Source: Bemisia tabaci
Lineage: Eukaryota > Arthropoda > Insecta > Hemiptera > Aleyrodidae
DNA length: 64,000 nucleotides
Assembly: GCF_918797505.1 (NCBI RefSeq)
Contig: NC_092801.1
Coordinates: 25,636,477 to 25,700,476, forward strand
Direction: 5' to 3'
Within the stretch, counting starts at the first letter, position 1. Each line of letters opens with the position of its first letter. The position numbers were made by a program, and so were the translations under genes. Under the pieces are notes generated by a model. The model was not told the origin of the DNA and ran no database searches. It saw only the letters and a list, made by a program, of their open reading frames with translations. Of this stretch, positions 11,048-23,146 are shown piece after piece.

Positions 11048-11092
11048 GAAGGGTCGTCCCCCAAGTGCATTACGTAATACTTGAACGACCCC
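11048..11092. repeat. Short hairpin around TACGTA
   Basis: GGGTCGTCCCCCAAGTGCAT pairs with ATACTTGAACGACCC around the centre TACGTA. It resembles the termini of the element at 28090-28517 (GTTACGTAATGTAGGGACGG), so it is probably a solo end-to-end relic. Confidence 0.5.
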
Positions 11093-12183
11093 TAAAGAGG
11101 GTGGGGAATTAGGCTTGGCTTACGGAGCCTTTCATTTTTTAAAATTAATAATTATATTCCGATAGAAAGAATTTTCACAGCGATTTTTTTAAGGTTTGTT
11201 GCGTTATTTTTTGAAAGGAAATGTTGAGAAATGGGGGTCAAACCAATCTTAGGTAGAAAGTGACGAGTGTGACCTACCGATTAGGTCTAAGAAAACCCAA
11301 AACGTTATAGATCTCTCGGCGTGACCTCAACTTAAAATTGCAATGTAAACTGCCCTCAGTTTTGTACTGGCACTGATAAGAGTTAAAATTTGTTGACTCT
11401 AATTGTAATTTTTGGAATTTCTTGGCTTTGATTTTCCGGCGAAATAGTGTGGACCCAGTAACATTTCTCCACCTTGTTACTTGCAAGTAGCTTGCAGGGT
11501 AAATAGAGGGGTCAACTAAAATGTCTTACAGAATACTTAAACGGCTCCTAACATCGCTTTGAACCTTTGAATCCTATCGAAAAGGAGAAGACACTTCAAC
11601 CTGGTGCATTCGGGGCGTATTTTAGTTCAGATCTATACCCTTACTTTACTTTTTACTGTAATTTATTTTAAATTTCAATGCTGTTAAACACTTTCAATGG
11701 ATTACCGATAGCCTAAACTTGTAGTCTGCGGATTATTCTCATAAGTCACAACACCGCTGATAACCGATGTGACTTAACTTCTCTCTCCGCCTGGTTCTCA
11801 AGAACCGGAATCCGAGGAAGTTGCCGCGCCGCGGCCGCGCCTGTTCGGGAGAGCCCTTCGGAGTAGAATGAAGAGGGGGCGGCGAGGGGCTCGACATGCG
11901 GAATATCCCGAGACGCGGCAAGTTCTCATAAGGGTTGCACCCACTAAAACTTTTACGGCGATTGAGTAAAGAGCTCCCTAATCTGGATGATTGCTCTCAT
12001 GCATCTATTTTTCATATTTTATCGGCGGGCGCATCCTGATTGCCTCCGCCCTCTTCGCAACCCTTCACTCTTTTCCACCTTCTTTGTTGTCGGATCGCTT
12101 CCTCGCGCCTTCGTCTCTCGTAGGCTTTCATGTAACTCGCGTGAGAATTTCTCGTGAGTAAAATTGCCTACGATTTTGGAGAT
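11093..12183. other. Unique stretch with a small GC-rich patch at 11810-11925
   Basis: The patch contains CGCGCCGCGGCCGCGCC and sits in otherwise AT-rich sequence. I see no exon in it. The 60-codon minus-strand frame has no start context or motif that I can support. Confidence 0.3.
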
Positions 12184-12455
12184 TGATCTCCACCATCACT
12201 ACTACTAAATCTACCACCACCACTACTACTACCACCACTACTATTACCACTACTACCACTACCACTATCATCACTACTACTTCTATTAGCACTGGAACTA
12301 CTTCTACAACTCCTACAACGACGACGACTACTACTACTTCAACTACTACTACTACTACTACCACTAATACTACTACTACGGCGAAGAAGACTACTACTGC
12401 TACTACTACTACTACTACTACTACAACTACTACTACCACCACTACTATCGACTAA
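12184..12455. repeat. (ACT)n trinucleotide microsatellite
   Basis: About 270 bp is built almost entirely from ACT/ACC/ACG triplets. It reads as poly-Thr on the plus strand and poly-Val on the minus strand, which explains the open frames there. A shorter related tract lies at 12930-13060. Confidence 0.95.
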
Positions 12456-12481
12456 CTTATACTACGCCTCCTATGCCGGCC

Positions 12482-12556
12482 TCCTATATGGTGTAGTGGT
12501 TGTAGCGCTACCTCTACGATTGGGAGGTCCCAGGTTCGATTCCCGGCCAGGCGACC
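12482..12556 (+). pseudogene. tRNA-like sequence with intact A and B boxes
   Basis: The A box TGGTGTAGTGG is at 12489-12499 and the B box GGTTCGATTCC at 12533-12543, 44 bp apart, as in a real tRNA. An anticodon-like stem CCTCT/GGAGG is present, but the loop lacks the usual T at position 33 and the acceptor halves pair only partly. I infer a tRNA pseudogene or the head of a tRNA-derived SINE. The two boxes could still recruit RNA polymerase III. Confidence 0.55.
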
Positions 12557-12583
12557 CGAGTTTGATGGTCTCAAACTAGGGTA

Positions 12584-12821
12584 CACTGAGAAAAAACTAT
12601 GGCTTATAAACCTATTAGAGGTAAATATGGAACACCACTAATAGTAGTACCTCTACATATAATAATAGCACATATACCTTAGTTATGGTACGGGGTACCT
12701 TAATTAGGTACAGAGACCTTAGTATGGTTCACAGACCGAGAATCATTAGTTTATTTACGACTATTATAGGTGTTCCATATTTACCTCTAATAGGTTTATA
12801 AACCATAGTTTTTTCTCAGTG
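12584..12821. mobile_element. Mariner-like MITE (CACTGAGAAAAAA ends)
   Basis: The roughly 54-bp terminal inverted repeats are nearly perfect (CACTGAGAAAAAACTATGG at the left, its inverse at the right). TA dinucleotides flank it at 12582-12583 and 12822-12823. The 238-bp body is non-coding. The TA target suggests the Tc1/mariner superfamily. Confidence 0.85.
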
Positions 12822-12929
12822 TAGCATGGGACTGGTTCAGTAAGGACGGAGGGGACGGAGGGGACGGAGGGTGGTGGGACTTAAAGTGCAGGATTAGCCC
12901 TTCTGGACTACTTAAAATAGTAATAAAAA

Positions 12930-13060
12930 GTACTACTACCACAACTATCACTACTTATACTTTACTACATATATCACCACTCATACTACTACTACTACTA
13001 CTACTATCACCACTCATACTACTATCACTACTTGTCCTCCTACTACAACTCTACCTACTA
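12930..13060. repeat. Imperfect ACT/ACTAC microsatellite
   Basis: Repeated CTACTACTA runs interrupted by CATATATCACCA. It is probably the continuation of the 12184 tract, separated by the tRNA-like sequence and the MITE. Confidence 0.8.
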
Positions 13061-15319
13061 CAACTGCAATATTTCTGGTGTTTCTTATTTTCTCTTTTGA
13101 AAAATTATTGGGGCTTTGCCATTAAGGTGAAAATAGCCAAAGTTTTCAGGAGAACGATTGGTAAAAAGTGTAAAAATTTGTAAATCATTAGCGTTTTACC
13201 TGAAAGAATGATTTCACTCACTAATGTCTCCCATATCAAAGAAGGACAAGGAAAAGAGGCGGAGGAATCCCAAATATTAAGATACTTTTTGTTTTACCAA
13301 GCAGGAAATTAATAATTTGGATTTGAAATATACTCTAAAAATTTAATTTTATCGACCAATCAAAATAATAAATTTTAAATAGTAAGCTCTTCATGTTGAG
13401 TGTCTTTCGTGTAGCTTATCTATTAATTTGCTTTATTTTCGAGACATTTAATGAAATACAATCAAAGTTTATACCAAGCAAGGGGTGACGGTAAAATAAC
13501 GATTCTGAGTATTCAATCCATTAAAAAAATCGCAGCAGCAGGGGTTTCCGAAAAATCAGAGGAGTTTGAAAGTCTTATTTCATTGCGATCATTAAGAGGC
13601 AATAATTTTTCATTATTCTGAAAAGTTTTTTAAGAAGTATTATATCTTTAATCTTTAAGCGTTGAAATTCAAAAGCCTTGCCAGATGTGACTCTTTTGTC
13701 CTCAGCTCCTTTTTTGACGATGACAGCCACGCTCCCCTTTCTTATAAGAAATTCATATTTATAACTTCAAAATTAGCAGTGTTGCAACACATAAATTAAT
13801 CGCGATTTTTATACGATGCAAACATGAGGGTCTCCACAAGTATTAGAAATCCAAATAGTATTATATTATAGCGATTTATTCAAAAATAATCTTTCTGAGC
13901 CAACTTTTTCTGCCGCCAAATACTTTAGAAGAATTACTCAAATTCACTCCAGTTCGTCAATTATTTATCCGGTACAAGTCCAATGCCTTTCTTTTTCACT
14001 CGAAGGAACCAATCGGACAAGAATTTGGATAAGAACTTGAATAACATTTGCATTTGCGTTCAATTTTTGGTGAAATAATTTCGGTCATCTTAAATTTAAT
14101 TACTGCTCTACATTATCAAATGAAATATCACCCAATGTTGCCTCAACAATTCAGATTGTAAGGAACGGGTTTCACTGTAATTGGGATCTGCTCTTTGCAT
14201 GAGGCCTATCGACTTTTCAATAGAATACATTCTCTGATGTTTCTTGATAAGAAACATTTTAAGTTGTTTTTGACAGCAAGGGAAGATTGAAAAAAATCAA
14301 AAGGGATAATTTTGAAATCAAGTAACCGTACTGAAAAGCTTCTCCCTCCTCGTATTTTAAATATGTGTGGAAATTAGGTTGAGGTGCTGGGTTGATTAAT
14401 TATTCTTAAGATAATTCACTCAGTGATTCATTTCCCCTTTTCCTAATTTTCTCCCAGAATTAATGACTTTCTGCGTCGAATCCCTTTGTGTCGGACCTAT
14501 AATAAACTTTTTATGTCTCCATTCTACGATGAAATAATTTTTTCTCTTTTATATCTTTGGATCACAAGCATAAATTACAATGAAAAAGGAAAAGAATAAT
14601 CTTTAGAAAAAAAGCGAACCCGCCTCCACGCTCCAAAATGTCCCTTTCGGAGGTGTGATCAAAGAGTACGTCTTTCAACTTGCGGCGTTTTAAATTTATT
14701 TCTTTTTGGGGGGAAGGGGGTGTTGTTATTGATGATTATAATTTTACAAAATTTTAACTGATTCCTTTTTACTCGATCAAGAATATTCCCTGAGAATGTT
14801 TATGAATACTATAGAAAAATTAGGTATGGAAACACCGCAAACTTGTTGAGTGAGTCCGTAAATTCTCCCTTCTTATCTCCGAAGACATCCGTATTTTTTT
14901 TGCCAGAAGGTAATTAAAATACCCAAGTATATACAGAGAGTTTCGGAAGGCAAGAACAGGTAGATCTTTCCTAAAATACTTCGTGAACACATTGTAAAAA
15001 TTGGTCGGGATCAAGTTTCTGGTACCCCCAATAATGAAAATATATGGCGCTACTTTCATCCCTTAAAAATTGGACTGGTGCCACTTCAGCGTAGATATTC
15101 TTAATTTTTACCTCGAGAACCAAAATACTTTACACGAAGTTGCTGTTTGGGCAGATGTCATTATTCTAAACTTATTTACAAGAATCGTGCATCAAAAAAT
15201 CGATTCCGTGACAAGCGCATTTGACCCGTTCTCGCTGCCATGCTTGTTCTTGAACGATAGCCTCAAGTCAGGTGGATAAAATATGGATAAAGTGACTGAG
15301 TGACAGGAGAGAAAGTACG
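13061..15319. other. AT-rich stretch with no recognised feature
   Basis: About 2.2 kb without a repeat shared elsewhere in the window, a coding frame longer than 80 codons, or a splice-bounded frame. It is the quietest interval here. Confidence 0.4.
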
Positions 15320-16967
15320 AAAGAGCCTTGTTAAAAATGGGTCAAAATTCGCCCCTTTTTAGGCCCTCGATTTTGCAAACGGGACTTGCGCCAAATTGTT
15401 GCATATGATGCCCCAAGTCTCAGGTAAAAATTTCAGCTTGAGTTAAAAAGCGGTCTCGGAGATACAGGGGGGTGAAGTGGGGGAGTTGAGCGGCTGGCGT
15501 GCGCTCTTTCCGCGGCTGTTCCTCGCCAAATCTTCGTTTTGATGTCACCCATTACATGTTTTCTTATGCAATTTTTTGCGTACTTTCCATTTCTGACCTT
15601 AAAAATTACTTACAACCACTTTTCAAGGCGCTAGGGGGTGAAAATAGGGGTTGAACGGCTGGCGGCGCGCTCTTCCGCGGCTGTTCCTCGCCTAATCATC
15701 GTTTAGTTGTCACCCATTACATGTTTTTCTATGTAATTTTCCGCGTACTTTTCATTTCTGACCTTAAAAATTACTTACAACCACTTTTGAAGGCGCTACG
15801 GGGTGAAGATGAGGGTTGAACGGCTGGCGGCGCGCTCTTTCCGCGGCTGTTCCTCGCCAAATCCTCGATTTGATGTCATCCATTACATGTTTTCTTATGT
15901 AATTTTCCACGTACTTTCCATTTCTGACCTCAAAAATTACTTAAAACCACTTTTCAAGGGGCTACGGATTTTTTCACAGTTTTTTTTTTTGGGGGGGGGG
16001 GGGTTCTTTCAATTTGGGGGTGAGGGGGGGTGCTTGGGTGAGGGATGGTTTCAAACTAATAAATTACGAACTAAAGGACAGCATTTTTATTTATCAGATT
16101 AATATACTACGCGAGACATATCTCAGATTTGTTCTCATATTTGCCATATCATTTTTGCGTGTAAATATTTATGTTCGGATGAAATCATGCGTATATATTT
16201 TCTCGTAAGGCATGTGAGGTACACTGAAAAAACTTGAAAATATACGGCAACAATAGATCTTAAGGAATAATACGAAATGAATTGAAAGAACTAAAAAAAA
16301 TAAAAAACTGTGAAAAAATCCGTAGCCCCTTGAAAAGTGGTTTTAAGTAATTTTTGAGGTCAGAAATGGAAAGTACGTGGAAAATTACATAAGAAAACAT
16401 GTAATGGATGACATCAAATCGAGGATTTGGCGAGGAACAGCCGCGGAAAGAGCGCGCCGCCAGCCGTTCAACCCTCATCTTCACCCCGTAGCGCCTTCAA
16501 AAGTGGTTGTAAGTAATTTTTAAGGTCAGAAATGAAAAGTACGCGGAAAATTACATAGAAAAACATGTAATGGGTGACAACTAAACGATGATTAGGCGAG
16601 GAACAGCCGCGGAAGAGCGCGCCGCCAGCCGTTCAACCCCTATTTTCACCCCCTAGCGCCTTGAAAAGTGGTTGTAAGTAATTTTTAAGGTCAGAAATGG
16701 AAAGTACGCAAAAAATTGCATAAGAAAACATGTAATGGGTGACATCAAAACGAAGATTTGGCGAGGAACAGCCGCGGAAAGAGCGCACGCCAGCCGCTCA
16801 ACTCCCCCACTTCACCCCCCTGTATCTCCGAAACCGCTTTTTAACTCAAGCTGAAATTTTTACCTGAGACTTGGGGCATCATATGCAACAATTTGGCGCA
16901 AGTCCCGTTTGCAAAATTGAGGGCCTAAAAAGGGGCGAATTTTGACCCATTTTTAACAAGGCTCTTT
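15320..16967. repeat. 1.65-kb near-perfect inverted repeat (long hairpin)
   Basis: The left arm 15320-16014 is the reverse complement of the right arm 16280-16967. By eye I count only two substitutions in about 665 bp (in CCCTCGATTTTGC and GCGGTCTCGGAG); inner homopolymer tracts also differ in length. The loop is about 265 bp of unrelated AT-rich sequence. Each arm carries three tandem units of about 165 bp. Two frames at 15803 and 16260 encode the same peptide only because the arms are identical. It could give a long double-stranded RNA if transcribed. Confidence 0.95.
15470..15967. repeat. Three tandem units of about 165 bp in the left hairpin arm
   Basis: Units begin near 15470, 15635 and 15799, each with GGGGTGAA, then GCGGCTGTTCCTCGCC, then CATTACATGTTTT, and end CCACTTTTCAAGG. 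The units differ from one another by roughly 10 percent, far more than the two arms differ, so the triplication preceded the inverted duplication. The mirror set occupies about 16325-16825. Confidence 0.9.
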
Positions 16968-17177
16968 AAAATATCTGATTTTAATGCAAAGAGCAGTTCT
17001 AGGGGAGAACGATAAACTGAAGCTCCTGGCAAAATGCCTCTCACCTAGAACGCTCGACGAAGTTAGGCGCGAGTTTGCGGCAATAAACCTGTTGGAGTGT
17101 TGGTTGGCTCAGCTACCGTGGGACCTAGAATGAAACTAAAAGCCGACTTACAGGTGTCTCTCATCGTTAAATCCCTA

Positions 17178-17303
17178 ACTGGGCGTATTTCTGCCAAATG
17201 GATGTATATGCATTTTGGCGTGAGCCCAGTTAAACATTCATTCTTATGAGTCTCAGGGCTCATGTCTCAATGCACATAGTGCCGTTTGGTAGAAATACGT
17301 CCA
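17178..17303. mobile_element. Family L small foldback element
   Basis: CTGGGCGTATTTCTGCCAAA pairs with TTTGGTAGAAATACGTCCA. The inner ends TATGCATTTTGGCGTGAGCC resemble the copy at 2664. About 126 bp. Confidence 0.7.
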
Positions 17304-18310
17304 ATTGCTCTCATCCACTTTGTTTTCCCATACCATTTTCCCTGATTTCTTGCGGAGGTGAATGTGAGCTAAGAGACAATGTTGTCAATTTGCTTCAATT
17401 CAATTTATTCTTTGAATTTTTTTCGGGGGAACGGACTATATTTTGAAACACGAGGCTAGTATCTCCGACTCATCCATAAAATTAATTTCCTGCTCGGAAA
17501 CACTACTGGTACTCTCAGTGTTTTCTGCTAGGAATAATGGCTCCTTTTTGCAAAATTCGGTCAAAACATTTACTTGGTTGGCTTTAGCTTTCGTATGAAG
17601 CACACCTATTCTGCTATGCCTATATAGCTAAGTGCTGTAAGAGCAGTCAAATGTAATAGCAAATTTTCTAAATTATCAATTTTTACGGAAAGTTACTGAT
17701 ATTCTTCCTTGAAATTTTCAGATAATCCAAATTACATTATGAAAAATTTTGTTCCAATATATATTAATACTTAAGGAAAATTGTTAATATTTCTCCTTAA
17801 TACTCTCAAACTCTCTAGATACAACTGCAATGGATATTGTGTAAAATGTATACCAATTTCAGAGAATGTGTATTCTAAAATTTGGCATCGTCCGAAGGCT
17901 CTCAAAGCGCATTTCTTTGACAAAGTAAGGCAGGATTTGTAAGTGTTAAGGTCGGATTTATATAGTTTGATCTAAAAAATTTCATTCCCTAAGGTCGATT
18001 CTGTGTGGGGTACTTTATAAATTAGCGGGCCTTTCACATTCCATTGGACGAATGGAAATTTTCTGAATCTCCAGTAAAATTCATCCGTTTTACTGTGGAA
18101 ATGGATCCTTGCAAGGAGTGACAATGATTTGCCTGAATGGAAAAGTAAATCACAACCAAAATATATCGCAAATTTTTAAAATTTTAAGGTAAGTCCGCAC
18201 ATAAAATTGGTCAAATTCATAAAATTGTCTCCTATTTTGGTTCAACTTTCTTAGTTGGAGGAGCTTTTGAAGGAAGTGGTCATGAAAAGTTCTCTCAAAA
18301 GTGTATCGGC
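17304..18310. other. AT-rich stretch, no recognised feature
   Basis: No shared repeat and no frame of note. An AAG-GTAAGT donor-like string at 18186-18194 has no paired open frame. Confidence 0.35.
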
Positions 18311-18347
18311 GCAGTCGGGAAACGGCGTTTTTCCTCAGTACGGCAGT
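18311..18347. mobile_element. Right-end remnant of a family A element
   Basis: AACGGCGTTTTTCCTCAGTAC followed by GGCAG is the A terminus. Only the last 30-odd bases remain. A left-end remnant (CTGCCGTCCTAAGCAAGAAC) is at 18652-18680. Confidence 0.55.
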
Positions 18348-18730
18348 ATCGGTTATCGATGGAGAGGCCTCTTCCTCATCCTCCCAAAACTGCGTGATGG
18401 GCTGACAACATGGGAGCCATTATAGGCGGCATACCTCTGCGCATGGACCGGACAAGAGGATCAAAGGGGTGGTACTGCATAACAGCCTGCGGTGGGCTGT
18501 TTCGCCCTCAATCAAGCACGGCGCCAGTTTCCGAGAACCCACCCCAAACAACCGTCCAACTCCGGCCGCTAATGAGCCAGCTAGGCATGGTCAAGTTATT
18601 GAAGTCCACGTTACCGGGTTGTTTGTTGCGGAATCTGTCATTTTCACATTTCTGCCGTCCTAAGCAAGAACGCCGTACATGGACCGCGTTAAACAGAAAG
18701 GAACCAAGCCACATCAGCCATTGCCAAATA

Positions 18731-19240
18731 TAATGGAGATGTTGCATGTGCGAGGAATTTGCGATTTGACTGTTGATTCTAACGTAAAAGTTCGCGAGAA
18801 ACACGATGGTGCCACTGGTTTTCTCGGAAATCAACTCCCAAGCTCAAAAAAAGCTCTCAAGTTGAGGCCAAATTGGAGGGGATATCCCACGCTATCCTGA
18901 GAGTCCACCTCTACATCGAGACAAACTCTCCATGCAAAGATAGGGAGCAAATACATTAGCAGGGTTGCCGTGTTTTCAGTTTTGGAGTCCCCAAATAAAG
19001 TGGCACCCCTGTCAATGTATTTGCTCCCTATCCTTGCATGGAGAGTTTGTCTTGATGTAGACGTGGACTCTCAGGGTAGCGTGGGATATCCCCTCCATTT
19101 TGGCCTCAACTTGAGAGCTTTTTTTGAGCTTGGAAGTTGATTTCAGAGAAAACCAGTGGCACCATCGTGTTTCTCATGAACTTTTACATAATAATCAACA
19201 ATCAAATCGCAAATTTCTCACACATACAACATCTCTATTA
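18731..19240. mobile_element. Family B long-palindrome element, full length
   Basis: It runs from ATGGAGATGTTGCATGTG to CACATACAACATCTCTAT, flanked by TA on both sides (TA target possible). The arms are about 245 bp with over 90 percent pairing. The upstream 18675-18722 segment reappears inverted at 20915-20955. Confidence 0.9.
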
Positions 19241-19479
19241 ACTAGACATTATTTGAATGCTTTGTTTCAAATTTTTCGAACGATTTTGTTCCTAATTTGA
19301 TCTTAAATACCTGTAAATTTCAAGAGAGTATAGGGGGAATATATTCTAAAAAATACATGATTAATCTGGAGAAATATAGCGATTCTTGAATACTCATACG
19401 AGTTCAGCATACGAACATTGTATAAATGATCATTAAGACCAATATCATGGACGCAATGCTAAATTACCGTTTCACAAAA

Positions 19480-19570
19480 TTCAACCGAACAGCAGCCGAG
19501 ATGGCATTTTAGGCCAAATGAGCCATGTTAGATTTTCAAATTTTGAAAATATCACTGAAAATTCGAGTTC
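19480..19570. repeat. Single unit related to the 5.9-6.2 kb tandem repeat
   Basis: It has AGCAGCCGAGATGGCATTTTAG followed by GATTTTCAAATTTTGAAAA, as in the units at 5915. No further copy is adjacent. Confidence 0.4.
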
Positions 19571-19799
19571 CCTGTCATAAAATACCTCTCGAAACAAAGA
19601 GAGGACGCTCAAAAACTACCAAAAGTTCAAGATCAGGATTTCCTTCAGGTGAGCCTCTATCGTTGGCCACTCTAATAACGGTAGTTCTTATTTCTTAAAT
19701 CAAATGACGCTTAAATTTTGTTACAGGCAATAATGGGCATAAAATATACGAGGTAACTTGAAATACAGCATTGAGGTGCAGGTTTTCATGCCTCATTTG

Positions 19800-19915
19800 G
19801 CAGAGCAGTTCACTCAAGTTAGGTTCTAACCTAAGAATACAACTATATCAACTTCGGTGTGTTGCACAGTATCTTGCGCATTTGAAGGCGTTTTTATTGG
19901 TCCGACCTCGACGCA
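19800..19915 (-). repeat. Dispersed repeat Q, fragment
   Basis: AACTTCGGTGTGTTGCACAG and GAAGGCGTTTTTATTGG are the reverse complement of Q at 32826 and 41461. Confidence 0.6.
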
Positions 19916-19996
19916 CGGAGAGTAGTCTTGATGTGTTGACTTCGAGTGCTGTTTGCGCTGCATATGTCGAATGCGAAATGATGAGTAATTGTCAGA

Positions 19997-20374
19997 TCGA
20001 TGGCGAAAGTGTGAAACCACGTACCTCCGTTTGCGGCGTTGTAAACTTCCTGTCTTACTTTATATTTTCTTTTGGAACTTAGTCAACCTAATTTCTTGAA
20101 AACTTCCTTAATATGTCTCCTCTTTTAGCAGATTATTTTGGACGAATGGACTAAATTTCACAATTCAAAACTACAATTCCTGGCTCAATTTAGAAAAACG
20201 TATGTACATACGTGTTTTTACAGATGAGCCAGAAACTGTGATTCCTAACTTGCAAAATGTAATCCAAATTTCAAGCTTTAAAATTTGCTAATTTCTCAAT
20301 GAAAAAATAAAGTAGGAGCGCAAAGTTTGAAATGTCTTAATGGAGATACGTGGTGTAACAATTAAGCCATCGAC
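19997..20374. mobile_element. Decayed family F element containing an N insertion
   Basis: The left part (TCGATGGCGAAAGTGTGAAACC, GTTTGCGGCGTTGTAAACTTCC) and the right end (GAGATACGTGGTGTAAC...GCCATCGA) match F, but the copy is about 120 bp too long. The excess around 20156-20270 is a foldback of family N (AATGGACTAAATTTC mirrored by ATGTAATCC). Confidence 0.5.
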
Positions 20375-20586
20375 GTAAGCTTTCGAATTATGAAATCAAA
20401 ACGAATACCACTGCATAGGCTGTGACACAATTATTGCATTCGATCGATTTTCCACCCTAAGTAGCCCTCTTTTCCGCCGTTATATGAATGACTTTACCGT
20501 AGGCTCAAATAGGTTCCAAACCTCCAATTATATCAGAGCACTGAAATTTGAGAATGAAGGTAATAAAAACCTTAGAATAAAGAGTG

Positions 20587-20762
20587 GCTTGATGTAGAGG
20601 TGGACTCTCAGGGTAGCGTGGGATATCCCCTCTATTTTGGCCTCAACTTGAGAGCTTTTTTTGAGCTTGGGAGTTGATTTCAAGGAAAATCATTGGCATC
20701 ATCGTGTTTCATAAGAATCAATAGTCATATCGCAAATTCCTCACACCTGCAACATCTCCATT
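20587..20762. mobile_element. Right half of a family B element
   Basis: It starts at CTTGATGTAGAGGTGGACTC and ends at CACCTGCAACATCTCC. The left arm is missing. Confidence 0.75.
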
Positions 20763-23060
20763 GTGCAATTTAATTTTTGGCATGAAAACGGTTGTGCGGA
20801 TTCTTGTACAAATTTCAGTGAATTTTCTCCATAATACGAAGCAAATTCCTTAAGCATTTCAAAGAAATCCGTATAAACGTTCTGTCACAAAAATTACATT
20901 TCCTAGTTATATTTCGCAACAGCTGATGTGGCTTGGTTCCTTTCTGTTAAACGCGGTCCATAAGTCGCAGGCAAATAGTAAAATCAGGCATTTTGTCAAA
21001 TGCCTAGGCAAATAGTCAAATATTCCAGCTAAGATTGAAATTCTGATTCTTTTCTAATTTTAGACTAAATGATTAATTGACCCCGTAAGAAAAATTCTCA
21101 GTAGAAATTTTCATCACAAAATGGTATTTTAAACGAGGTGTAGATCCTGAGTAAACACTTACCTTGAAATTTTCAGCATGACGGAAAATACAGCATTTTT
21201 TGAATTTCTATGTTTATAAATATGAGAAGCAATTTAAGAGGAAGAGACGAAAAGAGTTAGGGTTTGATGAGATATTTTTCCACAAATATTGAAAACTCGT
21301 GAGCTCCCGTGAGACTTATAATGCTCCCCAAAAATAATTTCTTGCTTTGATTCAATTTAATACTCCAGCATGGAAATGAAGCTGAAAACCATTTGTTGCT
21401 TTCATGCAACGCCATGCAATTAAGGGTGACATTTTGTTGTTGTTGCGTAAGTCACATTTCCACCACAACTCTTCAGAGGAAGTCTTCAAGAAATTCATAC
21501 TATATATAGACCCGTTTCACTGGTGGAAAACCGATATTCCTCTTGAAATAATTGACATCTTTCAGCGAAAGTTGAAAAATAAACGCCCCACTTGATTCCA
21601 GAGGAAATGTATTTCACTGCAGCGAAAACGATCGGATTATCCGGAGAGAATCCGGTCCCACTCAATCCTGCAATCGAGCGTTCTTTTGTCACGGCACTTG
21701 AAAATTCGATCTCGATTATTCCGACGCGCGCCAAAAAAGTTGCGAAAGAGGTTATTAGTCCAGTCGTTAGTCTGACGCGCTGCAGAATTAGCTGCAAAGA
21801 AACACGCCCGACGTTGCTGAATCGTGCATTAAATCGCAATTTCCCCGTCTCATTACAGGAGCTCGAAATCGTTTTTACAAGTTGGCAACACCGGTCGGAC
21901 TTGAAAAGTTCGGTGGTGAAACTCTTCTCGCCGTCTCACTATCAACCTTTTTGCAATTTTGTCGACTTTTTCATTAGACCGCCGAGTTCGTGATGCCCTG
22001 ACGCGATCGATTGTGAAAAAGGGATCACTAAATCGCTTAATATAAAATAAAGAGGGACCGAGGTTTTGTAAAGGAGCTTATTGCCTTTGAAATTAAAACG
22101 TTGAGGTCACGTATAATTACGAAAAATTTGATTGACGTTTGAATCGTTAAGTTTGGGGCTGGTTTTTAAAAATCTAAATTTTAAAAACTGCGTAATAGCT
22201 AGCTTAAAGAGGAGAGGACCGTTTTAAGTTATTGAAAGTCTTTGATATTGGCAGAATAAAAACCTCATTATGAAGCAGGAAGTAACGGTTTGAAATTTCA
22301 GAGTTGGGTCAAATCAAACTGGACGATTTTAAGAATTGAAAATATGTTTTTGTCATGGGAACGGAGTTCCCCCATGATATTACAATCGTTCCGTTGCTAT
22401 CGCTATGGGATTCCCTATGCCTCTGCGACCTTGAGCGTTTCGCCCAGTCTTCGATTTTTGGTTGATTTTCCGATGTATCAAAAACCGTTGTATTTTTTAG
22501 CCAATCATGTCTCTACGTCAAGTTGTGTTGATTTCTAAAATTCGCTTTCAGCGAGTTTTTTCCACCTTGAGATGTCGTGTCTGACTGGTAAATCTGCGCA
22601 GAACCACGAAGTTCCGATTTTGGGCAAATTCTTTTTTTTGGGAGGTTCTGATTGGTTATTTTTCGCCATCAGTTTTCTGTTCGTTGGTGCAAAAGATCGC
22701 CTACCTCGGTGCTCTTGAGAAGCCGCCATTATCCCACCTCAAATTTGAAAAATAGAAGTAAAGAAATAATAACCATCGTACAAGGTGGAAAATTGTTCTG
22801 GAGGACTCGTTACGGACAAAGAAGTCAAAATAAGAGCTCGATTGATTGATTTAATTCTTGGATAAGCAAATATCGCCTCAGCTTACTGCCGCGATGGCAA
22901 ATGCATGATGAGATGAACCGTGAGAGACATGAAAACAGTGCGAACCATGGCTCCTACAGCAATGCGCTTACCTCATTTCTCAAAGCGTCAAGGTCTCTTG
23001 TGATAAGTCCCGCCCATTGCCCGAGTCTTTTGTATGCTATTTTTACGCTCCCACGCACCG
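20763..23060. other. Mostly unique sequence with two overlapping open frames near 21.5-22.0 kb
   Basis: A 133-codon plus-strand frame (21592-21993) overlaps a 114-codon minus-strand frame (21495-21839). Neither shows a domain I recognise. TCTCATTACAG at 21849-21859 could be a splice acceptor. The CpG-rich composition here could explain the lack of stop codons. CCGCCAT and GATTGG motifs occur near 22660-22730 but do not amount to a promoter call. Confidence 0.3.
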
Positions 23061-23061
23061 A

Positions 23062-23146
23062 CGCGTTATAGCCTAGTTGACTAAACCGCCTCATATTTTT
23101 GATTAGGTGCGGGCAATAGGCGATCGGGAGTTCGATACCCGACGAT
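23062..23146 (+). pseudogene. Degenerate tRNA-like sequence
   Basis: The A-box-like TAGCCTAGTTG is at 23069-23079 and the B-box-like AGTTCGATACC at 23129-23139. The T-arm region TCGGG/CCCGA pairs. The 60-bp spacing suits a tRNA with a long variable arm or a SINE. There is no convincing acceptor stem. Confidence 0.35.

Noticed and set aside
12128..12455. Poly-Val (minus) and poly-Thr (plus) open frames of 90-104 codons
   Set aside because: They are translations of the ACT microsatellite and carry no other sequence.
15803..16484. Two frames encoding the same 60-residue peptide in opposite orientation
   Set aside because: The identity follows from the inverted repeat; the frame is not kept in the other tandem units.
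18508..18834. Overlapping 107-108-codon frames on both strands
   Set aside because: They overlap A and B element ends and have no shared motif with any family I know.
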